A stretch of 45,137 nucleotides of DNA from Rhodospirillales bacterium (GCA_028869595.1 JAGWRU010000125.1:1-45137); one strand, 5' to 3'. Counted from the stretch's first letter, positions 24,958-34,187 are shown. Translations and numbers: made by a program. Notes: generated by a model from the letters alone, not told the origin.

Positions 24958-25675
24958 ACCCGCCATGCCGGCGCCGATCCTGCACGTGCGCGGACTGACC
25001 GCCGCCTATCGCGGATTGCGCGCGCTGCACGGCATCGATCTCGATGTCGGCGAAGGCGAGGTGGTGGCCGTGGTCGGTGCCAACGGGGCCGGGAAAAGCA
25101 CGCTGCTGCGCGCCATCGCCGGGCAGATGAGCATCGGCGGGAGCGTGCAGTTCGCCGGCAAATCCCTCGCCAGGGTGCCGGCGCATCAGATCAACCGCCT
25201 GGGGATCGGTCTGGTACCGGAAGGCCGACGGCTGTTTCCGCGCCTGTCGGTGGAGGATAATCTGCGTCTCGGCGCCTATGCCCGACGCGGCCCGGACCGC
25301 TTCAAGCCGCTGGATTTCGTGTTCACCCTGTTTCCCCGCCTGCAGGAACGCCTGAGCCAGCGGGCCGAAACCCTGTCGGGCGGCGAGCAGCAGATGCTCG
25401 CCATCGGCCGCGCATTGATGACGGCGCCGAAGCTGCTGATGCTGGACGAGCCGAGCCAGGGCATCATGCCGCGTCTGGTCGATGACATCCTGGCGGCGGT
25501 GCGGCGCATCCGCGATGCCGGCGTTACCATCCTGATCGTCGAGCAGCGTCTCGCCGAAACGCTGGAGATCGCCGATCGTGCCTATGTGCTGCAAACCGGG
25601 CGGGTGGTGATGCAGGGCAGCGCTGCGGAGATCGCCGGCAACGCGGAAATCCGCCGCGCCTATCTGGGCATGTAG
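24947..25675 (+). CDS. ABC transporter ATP-binding protein (LivF-like)
   Basis: 242 residues. Walker A is GANGAGKST, signature LSGGEQQMLAIGRAL and Walker B LLMLDEPSQGI, followed by VEQRLAETLEIADRAYVLQTGR; all are typical of LivF. The ATG at 24947 follows GGGGGA by 6 bases and is preferred to an in-frame ATG at 24926. It overlaps the LivG-like stop by 11 bases. It is the last gene of the operon; a stem-loop lies 24 bases after its stop. Confidence 0.93.
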   Translation: MQAEPAMPAPILHVRGLTAAYRGLRALHGIDLDVGEGEVVAVVGANGAGKSTLLRAIAGQMSIGGSVQFAGKSLARVPAHQINRLGIGLVPEGRRLFPRLSVEDNLRLGAYARRGPDRFKPLDFVFTLFPRLQERLSQRAETLSGGEQQMLAIGRALMTAPKLLMLDEPSQGIMPRLVDDILAAVRRIRDAGVTILIVEQRLAETLEIADRAYVLQTGRVVMQGSAAEIAGNAEIRRAYLGM

Positions 25676-25698
25676 CGCCGCGCGCAGCATCGCGGCAC

Positions 25699-25727
25699 GG
25701 CCAGCACGGCGCGCGGCCATGCTGGCC
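25699..25727. terminator. Stem-loop between convergent livF-like and M20 genes
   Basis: GGCCAGCA and TGCTGGCC form a perfect 8-bp stem around a 13-base GC-rich loop, in the 76-base gap between converging operons. There is no T-run on either strand, so it is a candidate bidirectional terminator only. Confidence 0.4.
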
Positions 25728-25751
25728 AGTCGGCAAACCAGCCGGGCGGCG

Positions 25752-26969
25752 TCACGCGACCTCGCAGATGTCCAGAATGGTGAGCAGGTAGATCCGCACC
25801 ATGTCGAGGAAATCGCCGATATCGACGCGTTCATCGGGCATCGTGTTGTAGCGACCGCCCGGGCCGCAGACCACGCCCTCCATGCCGCCGACGGTCTGCA
25901 GATGCCCGGCATCGGTGCCGTAATAGCCCGGTGGCGTGATCGCCCCGGTCGGCTGTTCCACACCGCGGACCTGTCGATAGGCCTGGTTCACTGCCTGGAC
26001 GATGCGGCTGTCGCGCGCAATCTCGAAGGCCGGCATCGGCGGCCGGCCGGTGGCGGTCTCCGAGGTGATCGTCGCTTTCAGGCCGGGGAAGCGTGCCTCC
26101 AGCGCGTCGAGCTCGACCCGCATATCGGCAAGCGCCCCGGCTTCACTCTGGCCGTTGGCATAGCGCCCGGAACCGCAGAGCCGGACGTAATCGGCAACCT
26201 GGGCCGGCCGCCACTCGGCAAGGTCGCGGCCCAGCGCACCATGCATCACGCCGACATGGACACGGTTGATGCCGGCATGCTCTGGCGAACGGGCGCCGGA
26301 GAACTTCATGGCGTTCAGCCGCGGAATCAGGTCGCAGGCGGCGGCGATGGCGTCGACCGCCTCCTCGCGCTTGGAAAGATGGCGGGTATTGCCGGTGAGT
26401 TCGATGACGAAGGTGAAGGCTGCGGCATGCAGCGTCATCGCCTGCAGGTCCGTCGGCTCCGAATTGATGAAATAATCGGCCCGCAGGCCCTGCTGCATCA
26501 GCGCCAGCGTGCCCACCCCGCCCTGCAACTCGCCGATCACGTAGGTCAGAATCACATCGCCCTTGAGTCTGACCCCCGCCTCCACCAGGGTGCGCAGGGC
26601 GCAGAAATAGGCGGCATCGCCGGACTTCATGTTGGAGACGCCGATCCCGTAGATGAAGCGGTCATCGACCAGCCCGGCCCAGGGATCGACGGTCCAGCCT
26701 TCGGTCACCGGGTTGGTATCCAGATGGCCGTTGAACAGCAGGCTTTTGCCGCCGCCGGCGCCACGCAGGCGGCCGACCGCGTTCAGCCGCCCGCCGCGCA
26801 CCGGGGTCAGCTCGGTATCCAGGCCGAGAGCCGTCATCTGCGCGGCCATGAAACGGGCCAGTTCGCGCTCGCCCTCGGTCTCGCTGTAGCTCTTGTGCTG
26901 CACCATGCGCGAGAGGAAGGCGAGGCAGGCCTCGGTATCGATCCGGGCCAGCAGGTCCGCGTGTGTCAT
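25752..26969 (-). CDS. M20-family metallopeptidase (ArgE/DapE/carboxypeptidase-like)
   Basis: 405 residues, M20 fold. The first metal motif is NGHLDTNP (H82, D84). The bridging metal ligand is normally Asp in ADMKGG, but the segment here reads GVSNMKSGD with Asn113. Further acidic positions are E147 (IGELQGG) and E171 (NSEPTD), and the last histidine is in GTDAGHLQ. The middle region is the dimerisation domain. It may cut peptides, acyl-amino acids or carbamoyl groups. GAGGAA precedes the ATG at 26969. It is the last gene of a six-gene operon with a peptide ABC transporter, so it probably acts in the cytoplasm on the imported ligand. The Asp-to-Asn change makes full two-metal activity uncertain. 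Confidence 0.88.
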   Translation of the reverse strand: MTHADLLARIDTEACLAFLSRMVQHKSYSETEGERELARFMAAQMTALGLDTELTPVRGGRLNAVGRLRGAGGGKSLLFNGHLDTNPVTEGWTVDPWAGLVDDRFIYGIGVSNMKSGDAAYFCALRTLVEAGVRLKGDVILTYVIGELQGGVGTLALMQQGLRADYFINSEPTDLQAMTLHAAAFTFVIELTGNTRHLSKREEAVDAIAAACDLIPRLNAMKFSGARSPEHAGINRVHVGVMHGALGRDLAEWRPAQVADYVRLCGSGRYANGQSEAGALADMRVELDALEARFPGLKATITSETATGRPPMPAFEIARDSRIVQAVNQAYRQVRGVEQPTGAITPPGYYGTDAGHLQTVGGMEGVVCGPGGRYNTMPDERVDIGDFLDMVRIYLLTILDICEVA

Positions 26970-26979
26970 GCTTGGTTCC

Positions 26980-28554
26980 TCATGCAAAAGGTGCCGGCGT
27001 CGCGCCCAGCAGCGCGCGCGTATAGGGATGCGCCTGCGCGCCGCCGACGGCATCGACCGCCAGCAGATCGACCAGGGCGCCGCGGTGCATGACCGCGAGA
27101 CGGTGCGCGACCTGGCGCACCAGGTTCAGATCGTGGGTGATGAACAGATAGGCAGTGCCGTGCTCACGGCGCAACGCCAATAGCAGATCGACCACCGCGC
27201 GCTGCACCGAGACGTCGAGTGCGGCAGTGATCTCGTCGCAGATGATCAGGGCCGGCCGCGCGGCGGAGGCGCGGGCGATCGCGACGCGTTGCTTCTCGCC
27301 GCCCGACAGCTCGTGCGGGAAGCGTGTGGCGTAGGATGCTGGCAGCCGCACCTGCTCGAGCAGCCGCGGCACCTCGGCCGGTGAGCCGCCGAACAGGCGC
27401 AGCGGCCGGGCCAGAATCTCGCCGATGCGCTGACGCGGATTGAGCGAGCTGTCCGGATGCTGGAAAACGATCTGCACCTGGCTGCGATAGGCGCGGTCCA
27501 TCTGTGCCGGTGCGGTGATGCGCCGTCCGCCCTGCACGATGGTGCCCTCGAACGGCGTCAGCCCGGTCAGCGCCCTTGCCAGGGTCGACTTGCCCGAACC
27601 GGACTCGCCCACCACGCCCAGGATCTCGCCGGCATGCACCGACAGGCTGATGCCGCGATTGCCGGCGACCTGGCGGCGGCCGAACCACTGCCTGCGCCCA
27701 TAGGTGACGCCGATCTCCTCGACGCTCACCAGCACCTGCGTGCCCGGAAGGTCGGCCACCAGGCGCCGTTCCGGCCGCGGCACCGCCTCGATCAGCGCCT
27801 TCGTGTATTCCGCCCCAGGAGATACGAACAGCGAGCGGGCCGCCGCCTGCTCGACGATCTGGCCGCGGCGGATCACGGCGATCCGGTCGGCCACCTGCGA
27901 GACCAGCGCGAGATCATGCGAGATATAAAGCCCGCCAACGCCGGTTTCCGCCCGCAGGCGCTGAAACAGCGCGAGGATGCGCGCGCCGGTGATCACGTCG
28001 AGCGCCGTCGTCGGCTCGTCGAAAATGATCAGCTCCGGGCGCGCGGCGAAGGCGGTGGCGATCACCACGCGCTGCTTCTCTCCGCCCGAGACCTCATGCG
28101 GATAGCGGCGCATCAGGGCTTCCGGGTCGCGCAGCTCGACATGGCGCAACGCCTCGAGCGAGGCCTGCCATGCCTGCGCGCGGGTCATTCCCCGATGATG
28201 GGCCAGGGTTTCGCTGATCTGCCGCCCGAGGGTCAGCGTCGGATTCAGCGCCGTTGACGGATCCTGAAACACCATGCCGATCCGCCGCCCGCGCAGCGCC
28301 GCGACCTCGCGCGGTCGCATGCGCAGCAGATCCGCGCCATCGAGCAGGATCGCGCCACCGGCTTCATGGGCATTGCCCGGCAGATGGCGCATGATGGCCC
28401 AGGCAAGCGAACTCTTGCCCGAGCCGGATTCGCCGACCAGCCCCAGCACCTCGCCCCGCGCGATGCGCAGGTTCACCGCATCGAGCACCCGCAGCGTGCC
28501 GGCGCGCGTGCGGTAATCGAGCGAATAGCCGGCGATATCCAGCAGCGCGCTCAT
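26980..28554 (-). CDS. Fused peptide ABC transporter ATPase (two ATP-binding domains, DppD-DppF/GsiA-type)
   Basis: 524 residues with two complete ATPase halves. The first has GESGSGKSS (about 39-47), VSGGEKQRV and [11 protein letters not shown]; the second has GESGSGKST (about 314-322), [12 protein letters not shown] and [11 protein letters not shown]. The single protein replaces the separate D and F ATPases found in the other peptide system of this window, so the two transporters are not recent copies. The ATG overlaps the DppC-type stop by 4 bases. It drives import through the two permeases upstream in the operon. Confidence 0.93.
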   Translation of the reverse strand: MSALLDIAGYSLDYRTRAGTLRVLDAVNLRIARGEVLGLVGESGSGKSSLAWAIMRHLPGNAHEAGGAILLDGADLLRMRPREVAALRGRRIGMVFQDPSTALNPTLTLGRQISETLAHHRGMTRAQAWQASLEALRHVELRDPEALMRRYPHEVSGGEKQRVVIATAFAARPELIIFDEPTTALDVITGARILALFQRLRAETGVGGLYISHDLALVSQVADRIAVIRRGQIVEQAAARSLFVSPGAEYTKALIEAVPRPERRLVADLPGTQVLVSVEEIGVTYGRRQWFGRRQVAGNRGISLSVHAGEILGVVGESGSGKSTLARALTGLTPFEGTIVQGGRRITAPAQMDRAYRSQVQIVFQHPDSSLNPRQRIGEILARPLRLFGGSPAEVPRLLEQVRLPASYATRFPHELSGGEKQRVAIARASAARPALIICDEITAALDVSVQRAVVDLLLALRREHGTAYLFITHDLNLVRQVAHRLAVMHRGALVDLLAVDAVGGAQAHPYTRALLGATPAPFA

Positions 28555-29381
28555 CGTTCATCCCGCGGATTCAGGACATCGCGCAGCCCGTCGCCCAGCA
28601 GATTGAAGCCGATGGCGGTAAGCGCGATGGCGGCGCCGGGCGCGACGATCATCCAGGGCGCCTGGTGCAGGAATGGTCGCGCATCGGCCACCATCAACCC
28701 CCAATCGGATGCTGGCGGCTGGGCGCCCAGGCCGAGGAAGCTCAGGGTCGCGAACAGCATCACCGCGAAGGCAACACGGATCGTGGTTTCGACCACGATC
28801 GGCGCGACGACGTTGGGCAGCATCTCACGGAACACGATCCAGGTGCCGCGCTCACCGCGGGCAATCGCGGCGCCGACATAGTCCTGGCGCCGCGCCACCA
28901 GCGCCACGCTGCGGGTGATGCGCGCCATGCCCGGCGCGAAGGCGGCGGCGATGGCGATGGCCGCGTTCATCTCGCCCTTGCCCAGCGTGTTCACCACCAG
29001 CAATGCCAGCAGCAGACCGGGGATCGCCATCACCGCATCGATCGTGCGCATGATGATTTCGTCCCATCGCCCGCCGAGATAGGCCGAGGCAGTGCCGATC
29101 ACGGCGCCAAGCAGCGTGCCCGCCAGCGTCGCCGCGAGCGCGGTCGGCACGGTGCTGCGCGCGCCGGTCAGCAGCCGACTGAGCACGTCGCGGCCGAGCT
29201 GGTCGGCGCCGAACCAGTGGCGCGCGCCGGGCGGATGGAAGCGCCCCAGGAAATCGATATGTTCCGGCCCGTACGGCGCAATGGCCGGACCGAAGGCGCA
29301 GGCCGCTGCCAGCAGCAGCAGGATGAGGAGGCCGGCGGCGCCCTGCGGCGTGCGCGCCAGCTGGCGCAGCAGCTCAATCAT
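28551..29381 (-). CDS. Peptide ABC transporter permease (DppC-type)
   Basis: 276 residues. The first membrane helix (GLLILLLLAAACAFGPAIAPYGP) is followed by WFGADQLGRDVLSRLLTGAR, and the EAA-like region reads GAAIARGERG. The loop FLGLGAQPPASDWGLM is a DppC hallmark. The ATG at 29381 is used because the upstream in-frame start (29441) would overlap the DppB gene much further; the remaining overlap is 8 bases. Confidence 0.91.
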   Translation of the reverse strand: MIELLRQLARTPQGAAGLLILLLLAAACAFGPAIAPYGPEHIDFLGRFHPPGARHWFGADQLGRDVLSRLLTGARSTVPTALAATLAGTLLGAVIGTASAYLGGRWDEIIMRTIDAVMAIPGLLLALLVVNTLGKGEMNAAIAIAAAFAPGMARITRSVALVARRQDYVGAAIARGERGTWIVFREMLPNVVAPIVVETTIRVAFAVMLFATLSFLGLGAQPPASDWGLMVADARPFLHQAPWMIVAPGAAIALTAIGFNLLGDGLRDVLNPRDER

Positions 29382-30321
29382 AGCGAATCCGCCGGTCGAG
29401 GAGCGCATAGGCGATGTCGGCCAGGAAATTGGCGACGGCATAGGTGCCGGCCATGATCAGCGCGCCGGCCTGGATCGCCGGCAGATCGCGCATCTCGATC
29501 GCGACGATCAGTTCCCGGCCGATCCCTGGAATGGCGAAAATCTCCTCGACCACGATGATACCGCCGAGCAGGTAGCCGACATCCAGCGCGACGACGGTGA
29601 TGACCGGCAGCAAGGCATTGCGCAGGGCGTGACGGAACAACACCGTCCGCGCCGGGAGTCCTTTCAGCCTGGCGGCACGGACATAATCGCTGTGCAGTAC
29701 GTCGATCATCTCGGAACGGACCATGCGCGACACATGCGCCACCATCACCAGCGATACCGTCAGCACCGGCAGGACCAGATGGCGCAGGCTGTCGAGCGGG
29801 TTCCGAAGCAACGGCACGTAGCCGGTCGCCGGCAGCCAGTGCAGATGGTCGGCCAGCAACAGCAGCAGCACGGTGCCCGTGACGAATTCCGGCAGCGACA
29901 CCCCGAGATAGGAGATCAGGCCCGCCGCCAGATCGAGCGGCCCGCCCCGGCGCAATGCGGCGACCAGGCCGAGCGGGACCGCCACAGCCAGCATCAGCGC
30001 CAGCGCCAGTCCCGCCACCAGCAGAGAACGCGCAAGCGCGCTGAACATCATCGGCCCGACCGGCTGGCCGGTCCGCATCGATATGCCGAAATCGCCGCGC
30101 AGCAGCGCCGACAGCCAATGCCAGTATTGCAGCCAGACGGGATCGTTGAGCCCCAGTTTCAGCCGCAGGGCGGCCAGCGCCGCCGGCGTCGCATTCTCGC
30201 CCAGCAGCGTGACCGCCGCATCGGCCGGCAGCGCCTGGGTGATGGCGAAGACCAGCAACGACACCACCAGCAACGTGTAGCCGATGAACAGGCAGCGGCG
30301 GGCGAACCAGCGGGCCGACAC
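29374..30321 (-). CDS. Peptide ABC transporter permease (DppB-type)
   Basis: 315 residues. The start is a GTG at 30321, 6 bases after the stop of the binding-protein gene; no good ribosome site is seen, so coupling is likely. The first helix (FIGYTLLVVSLLVFAITQALPAD), the LGLNDPVWLQYWHWL segment and the C-terminal HALRNALLPVITVVALDVGYLLGG identify the family. It builds the pore with the DppC-type protein. Confidence 0.91.
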   Translation of the reverse strand: MSARWFARRCLFIGYTLLVVSLLVFAITQALPADAAVTLLGENATPAALAALRLKLGLNDPVWLQYWHWLSALLRGDFGISMRTGQPVGPMMFSALARSLLVAGLALALMLAVAVPLGLVAALRRGGPLDLAAGLISYLGVSLPEFVTGTVLLLLLADHLHWLPATGYVPLLRNPLDSLRHLVLPVLTVSLVMVAHVSRMVRSEMIDVLHSDYVRAARLKGLPARTVLFRHALRNALLPVITVVALDVGYLLGGIIVVEEIFAIPGIGRELIVAIEMRDLPAIQAGALIMAGTYAVANFLADIAYALLDRRIRYD

Positions 30322-30327
30322 CGGCGA

Positions 30328-31887
30328 TCAGCTGCGCTTCGGCGCGCCGGCGCCGAGCCAGACCTCGTCGAGGCGGAACAGCGAACCGCGCGGATGCAGC
30401 GTATAGCCCTCGACCCAGTCGCGCCGGCCGGCCAGAAGGTCGAAGAAGACCGGGATCACCGAGGGTACCTCGCGATGCATCAGCTCCTGCGCCTGGCCGT
30501 AAAGCGCGCGGCGCTTCGCCTCATCGGTGGTCACCCGCGCTTCGTAGACCAGCTTGTCGAACGCCTTGTTGTTCCAGCGCGTCTCGTCCCAGGCGGCATC
30601 CGAGGTGTAGAGCAGCGAGAAGATGGCGTCCGCCGTCGCCTGCATGTTGTAGAAGCCGACATAGAACGGCCCTTTCTTCCAGACCTGCGCAAGATACGTC
30701 GCGTGCGGCATGGTCTGGACGTTGATCCGGAAGCCCGCCGGCTTGGCCATTTCCCGCATCGCCACCGCCAGCTGGGTGCGGGTGGATGGCGTGTCAGAGG
30801 CGATCAGCGTGAGATCCAGGCCGTCGGCATGGCCCGCCTCCGCGAGCAGCTTTCGGGCGGCAGCGATATCGGGCTGCTTCAGCGGGATGTCCTTGTAGAA
30901 GCGATAGGCGGGGCTCAGCGGGGTATCGTTGCCCGGGGTGCCGTAGCCCTGGGCGACGAAGCCGACCATGGCGGTGCGGTCGACGGTCAGCGCCAGGGCC
31001 TGGCGCACCCGCATGTCTTTGAACGGCGCCTGATCGCAGCCCATGTTGACGTTCAGGAACTGCCCGGACGGAATGCGCAGCGCCACAACGCCGCGCGCGC
31101 CCTTGAAGCGCGGGAATTCCGACGGTGTGGTATTCGCCATCAGGTCGGTGTCGCCGGAAAGCAGCGCCGAAGCCTCGGCCGTCGGGTCGGGATAGACCAC
31201 GACCTCGACGCGATCGAGATACGGCCGCGACGGATCGAAATAGGCGGGGTTGCGCGCGACCACGACCTGACGATCGGGCTCATAGGAAACCAGCTTGAAC
31301 GGGCCGGTGCCGATCGCGGTGCTCGCCAGCTTGTCGAGACCGCCATTCGCGATCGCTGCCGGCACGATGCGCGCATTGTTGTAGGCCAGCGCCACCGGAA
31401 GATCGGCATAGGGCGCCTTGAGCGTGAACAGCACGGTCGTGTCATCGATGGCGCGGACGGTATCGATCGGGCCGACATTGGCGCGTGCCGGCGAGGCGGT
31501 CTTGGGATCCAGAATGGCATTGAAGCTGGCCACCACATCCTTGGCCGTGCACGGCGAACCGTCATGGAAGGTGACGCCCTTGCGCAGGGTGAAACGCCAT
31601 TCGGTCAGCGCGTCATTCGCGCTCCATGCGGTGGCAAGGTCGGGCTCGGCCGCCATCTGCGGCGTCAGCCGGGTGAGCCCGCTATAGAGCAGCTCCGCCA
31701 CCAGATATTCCGGATTAACGCGCGAGGCGAGCGGGTTCAGCACGCTGACTGCCTGATCCACCGAAATCCGCAAGACCCCGCCGCGGCGCGGCGCGGCCGC
31801 CCATGCGGACGACGCGCCGAGCGTGGGCAGAATCGCGGCCAGGCCGGCCGTGCCGGTCAGCAGATGGCGGCGTGAGAGCAAGGTCAT
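30328..31887 (-). CDS. Periplasmic substrate-binding protein of peptide ABC transporter 2 (SBP family 5)
   Basis: 519 residues. The N-terminus LSRRHLLTGTAG is a twin-arginine signal with cleavage after AWA (about residue 30). Family 5 marks are FTLRKGVTFHDGSPCTAKDVVASF, GTGPFKLVSYEPDRQVVVARNP and MRVRQALALTVDR. The ligand may be a di- or oligopeptide or a related amide. The ATG overlaps the stop of the upstream M20 gene (ATGA). Two M20 peptidases at the two ends of this operon suggest the ligand is an N-acyl or peptide compound that is hydrolysed after import. Confidence 0.92.
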   Translation of the reverse strand: MTLLSRRHLLTGTAGLAAILPTLGASSAWAAAPRRGGVLRISVDQAVSVLNPLASRVNPEYLVAELLYSGLTRLTPQMAAEPDLATAWSANDALTEWRFTLRKGVTFHDGSPCTAKDVVASFNAILDPKTASPARANVGPIDTVRAIDDTTVLFTLKAPYADLPVALAYNNARIVPAAIANGGLDKLASTAIGTGPFKLVSYEPDRQVVVARNPAYFDPSRPYLDRVEVVVYPDPTAEASALLSGDTDLMANTTPSEFPRFKGARGVVALRIPSGQFLNVNMGCDQAPFKDMRVRQALALTVDRTAMVGFVAQGYGTPGNDTPLSPAYRFYKDIPLKQPDIAAARKLLAEAGHADGLDLTLIASDTPSTRTQLAVAMREMAKPAGFRINVQTMPHATYLAQVWKKGPFYVGFYNMQATADAIFSLLYTSDAAWDETRWNNKAFDKLVYEARVTTDEAKRRALYGQAQELMHREVPSVIPVFFDLLAGRRDWVEGYTLHPRGSLFRLDEVWLGAGAPKRS

Positions 31888-33227
31888 GAGGCGCTCCGTA
31901 TGGCTTGTTGCGGGGGCGGGGCGGCGGATAATTCCGGGATCTCATCAGGCAGAAAGCCGGCGGCGAGATAGGCAAGCACGCTGCGGGCAAGCGCAATCAG
32001 GTCCTCGCCGGTCGTGTGCTCTTCCGCCGCATGAATATTGCGCTCGGGCCGGGCAAGGCCGCCCAGCAGCACCTCGCGAATGCCGGTTCGCTGGACATAG
32101 CCGAAATCCGAACAGGTCGAGGCGCCCCATTTGCGGAATTCCTGCGCTGCGAAGCCGAAGCCGAGCGACAAGGCCCGCTGCCAGCGCGGCCAGTGCGGCC
32201 CGGTCGGATCGCCGGTCGGGATCAGATGACCGATCAGGGCGGTTTCGATGCCGATGCCCTGCGGCGTGGCCGCGGCGATCACCTGCTCGATCTCGGCCAG
32301 CGCCGCCTCGAACGATTCCTCCGGCGCATAGCGGCGGTTGATCAGCACCTCGAAGCTTGCCGGCACCTGCCCGCCGCTGCTGCCGCCATGGGCCGCGACA
32401 AGGGAGAGTGAGGCGGCCAGCGGTTGGCCATGCCGATGCGGCGGCGGCGGCAACGCCGAGATGCGTTGCGCGACGGCCGGCTTCAGGGCCTGTAACGCGG
32501 TGAGGATCGGCAGCGCGCCCTCGATCGCGTTGACCGCTGCACCGGCATCGCCGGCATGCGCCGTCCGGCCGCGCACGCGGAGCAGAAGGTTGAACACCCC
32601 GAAACAGCCGGCCCAGATGCGCGGCGCGGCGCCGCCGTTGAAATTCACGATATGGCCTTCGAGCAGCCCCTGCTCCGCCAGATAGCGCACGCCCGGGTAC
32701 AGGCCGCCCTCCTCATCCGTGCAGAACAGCAGCACAGGATCGTAGGCCAGCGGCACCGCGCAGGATCGGGCGGCGCGCAAGGCCATCAGCACCGCCGCGA
32801 CGGTGCCCTTCATATCGGCGGCGCCTAGCCCGTAGAGGCGGTCACCCTCCCGGGTCAGCCGGAATGGCGGGCGCACCCAGTCGGCGGCGGCCGGCACCGT
32901 GTCCATGTGGAAATAGAGCCCGCAGACCGGCTTGCCGGTCCGCCGGCCGGCGATCAGATTGAGCCGCTCGCCCCGCGCCGGCCCGCCGGCGACGTGCCAC
33001 AGCGGTTCCGGCACCGCGTGGCGATTGCAGGAAAAGCCGAGAGGCGCAACCAGCTCCTCCGCGAGCTGGACGAATGCGGGATAGCCCGCGCCAGGAGGAA
33101 AGGATGTGTCCACCGCGATCATGCGCGCCAGATCGGCGATCGCATCGTCCAGATGAGCGGGGATCCCGGCCAGCGCGCGATCGAGCGCGTGGTCGGCCGG
33201 CGCTTGCGCGGTGGGCGCTCTCGTCAT
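31884..33227 (-). CDS. M20-family metallopeptidase (ArgE/DapE/succinyl-diaminopimelate desuccinylase-like)
   Basis: 447 residues. The metal motifs HMDTVP, LGAADMKG and CTDEEG are normal, and the dimerisation domain starts with GRTAHAGDAGAA. The next conserved segment, usually an Asp/Glu-Pro (EPT-like) metal ligand, reads NFNGGAAPR and seems to lack the acid. The final histidine is in EEHTTGEDL. The gene differs strongly from the M20 gene at the other end of the operon. A GGGATCC stretch precedes the ATG at 33227. It is the first gene of the peptide-transporter operon and is transcribed away from a GntR regulator gene 44 bases away. The precise substrate is unknown. Confidence 0.88.
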   Translation of the reverse strand: MTRAPTAQAPADHALDRALAGIPAHLDDAIADLARMIAVDTSFPPGAGYPAFVQLAEELVAPLGFSCNRHAVPEPLWHVAGGPARGERLNLIAGRRTGKPVCGLYFHMDTVPAAADWVRPPFRLTREGDRLYGLGAADMKGTVAAVLMALRAARSCAVPLAYDPVLLFCTDEEGGLYPGVRYLAEQGLLEGHIVNFNGGAAPRIWAGCFGVFNLLLRVRGRTAHAGDAGAAVNAIEGALPILTALQALKPAVAQRISALPPPPHRHGQPLAASLSLVAAHGGSSGGQVPASFEVLINRRYAPEESFEAALAEIEQVIAAATPQGIGIETALIGHLIPTGDPTGPHWPRWQRALSLGFGFAAQEFRKWGASTCSDFGYVQRTGIREVLLGGLARPERNIHAAEEHTTGEDLIALARSVLAYLAAGFLPDEIPELSAAPPPQQAIRSAS

Positions 33228-33251
33228 GGATCCCGGTTCGCCCTTTGATTT

Positions 33252-33264
33252 CTATATAGTATAG
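33252..33264. promoter_or_regulatory. Palindromic TATA element between the divergent M20 operon and gntR
   Basis: CTATATAGTATAG is a 5-bp inverted repeat (CTATA-N3-TATAG) in the 44-base divergent gap and is AT-rich in an otherwise GC-rich sequence. It contains -10-like hexamers in both directions: TATAGT (33260-33265, +) and TATACT (33263-33258, -). It is a good candidate for overlapping promoters and a GntR operator. From the + strand -10, transcription would begin about at the ATG at 33272, so a leaderless mRNA is possible. Confidence 0.5.
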
Positions 33265-33271
33265 TGAATTA

Positions 33272-34042
33272 ATGAAAGAGCCCATGCAGCCTGTCAACGC
33301 CCAAATGCCGCGCCTTGGCGCCGCCCTGCCAGTGCCGCTCTACGAACACGTCAAGCGGCAGATCTCCGAGGCGATTCTGCTGGGGGTGTGGCCGCCGGAC
33401 ACCCAGCTACCCGGCGAGGTGGCGCTGGCGCGGCAATTCGGCGTGGCCGTCGGCACGCTGCGCCGCGCCATGGCCGATCTGACCGCCGAAGGCATGCTGA
33501 TGCGCCGGCGCAAAAGCGGCACCGTGGTGACGGGGCGGGCACCGCAGCATAGCCTGCGCTTCTTCTTCCAGTTTTTCCGGTTGCATGGCGCGGATGGCAG
33601 TCTGCTGCTTTCGGAGACGGAGGTGCTGTCCCTGGCCCATCGCGGCGCCACCGTCGAGGAGGCAGCGGCGCTTTCGCTCGATGCCGGTGCCGAGCTGATC
33701 GATCTGCACCGGCTGCGCCGGGTGGCGGGCCGGCCGGTGATGCACGAGACGATGCTGCTGCCGCGCCACCGTGTCCCGGAGTTTCCGACCGAGCCGGCGG
33801 CCGTCCCCGCCCTGATTTTTCTGCATCTGCTGGAGCAATACGGCATCCGGGTGTCAGCGGTGCGCGAGAATGTCACCGCGGCACTGGCCAACCAGGACGA
33901 CGCGCGGCTGCTGGAGCTTGCGCTTCCGGACGCCATGCTGCTGATCGACGACATCGTCTTCGACCAATCCGGTGCGCCGATCATCATCAGCCGCCATCGC
34001 GCCACCACGCGCGGCTATTGCTACGTGAACGAGGTCCGCTAG
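33272..34042 (+). CDS. GntR-family transcriptional regulator (HutC subfamily, UTRA domain)
   Basis: 256 residues. The N-terminal winged helix starts at PLYEHVKRQI and includes the GntR recognition helix ARQFGVAVGTLRRAMADLTAEG. The C-terminal part (about residues 90-250) is a UTRA effector-binding domain. It probably controls the divergent peptide-transporter operon and itself through the palindromic element in the shared 44-base gap; the effector may be the transported peptide or product. The ATG at 33272 may give a leaderless mRNA; an in-frame ATG at 33284 has GAAAGAG before it and is an alternative start. Confidence 0.9.
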   Translation: MKEPMQPVNAQMPRLGAALPVPLYEHVKRQISEAILLGVWPPDTQLPGEVALARQFGVAVGTLRRAMADLTAEGMLMRRRKSGTVVTGRAPQHSLRFFFQFFRLHGADGSLLLSETEVLSLAHRGATVEEAAALSLDAGAELIDLHRLRRVAGRPVMHETMLLPRHRVPEFPTEPAAVPALIFLHLLEQYGIRVSAVRENVTAALANQDDARLLELALPDAMLLIDDIVFDQSGAPIIISRHRATTRGYCYVNEVR

Positions 34043-34147
34043 GCGCCGCACCGCCGGCACCGGAATGGCGGCGTGCAGCGCCGGCCGGTGCGCGCGGGTA
34101 TCGCCCCCCATGCGCATCAGACCGGTTTCATGCAATATCTGTATGGT

Positions 34148-34169
34148 TTGACAGACAGATTTCTGTCTG
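34148..34169 (+). promoter_or_regulatory. Perfect 18-bp palindrome overlapping a TTGACA -35 box (GntR operator candidate)
   Basis: CAGACAGA-TT-TCTGTCTG (34152-34169) is a perfect inverted repeat 19 bases before the second gntR start. TTGACA (34148-34153) is a consensus -35 hexamer that overlaps its left arm; the -10 is not clear (CACGCT at the expected spacing). A regulator bound here would block transcription, so autoregulation of gntR and its catabolic operon is likely. The rest of the 145-base gap after the first gntR gene shows nothing else. Confidence 0.65.
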
Positions 34170-34187
34170 CCACGCTGTCGCCCTGGC

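Noticed and set aside
29092-31875. 927-codon open frame on + opposite the second peptide transporter
   Set aside because: It runs across several well-supported minus-strand genes and has the His/Arg/Gln-rich composition of a shadow frame.
12245-33227. The two peptide ABC operons as a recent duplication
   Set aside because: One has separate D and F ATPases and the other a fused ATPase, and the binding proteins and permeases differ strongly.
25752-33227. Operon as a horizontally acquired island
   Set aside because: No mobile-element genes, tRNA or direct repeats at the edges, and base composition looks like the rest by eye.
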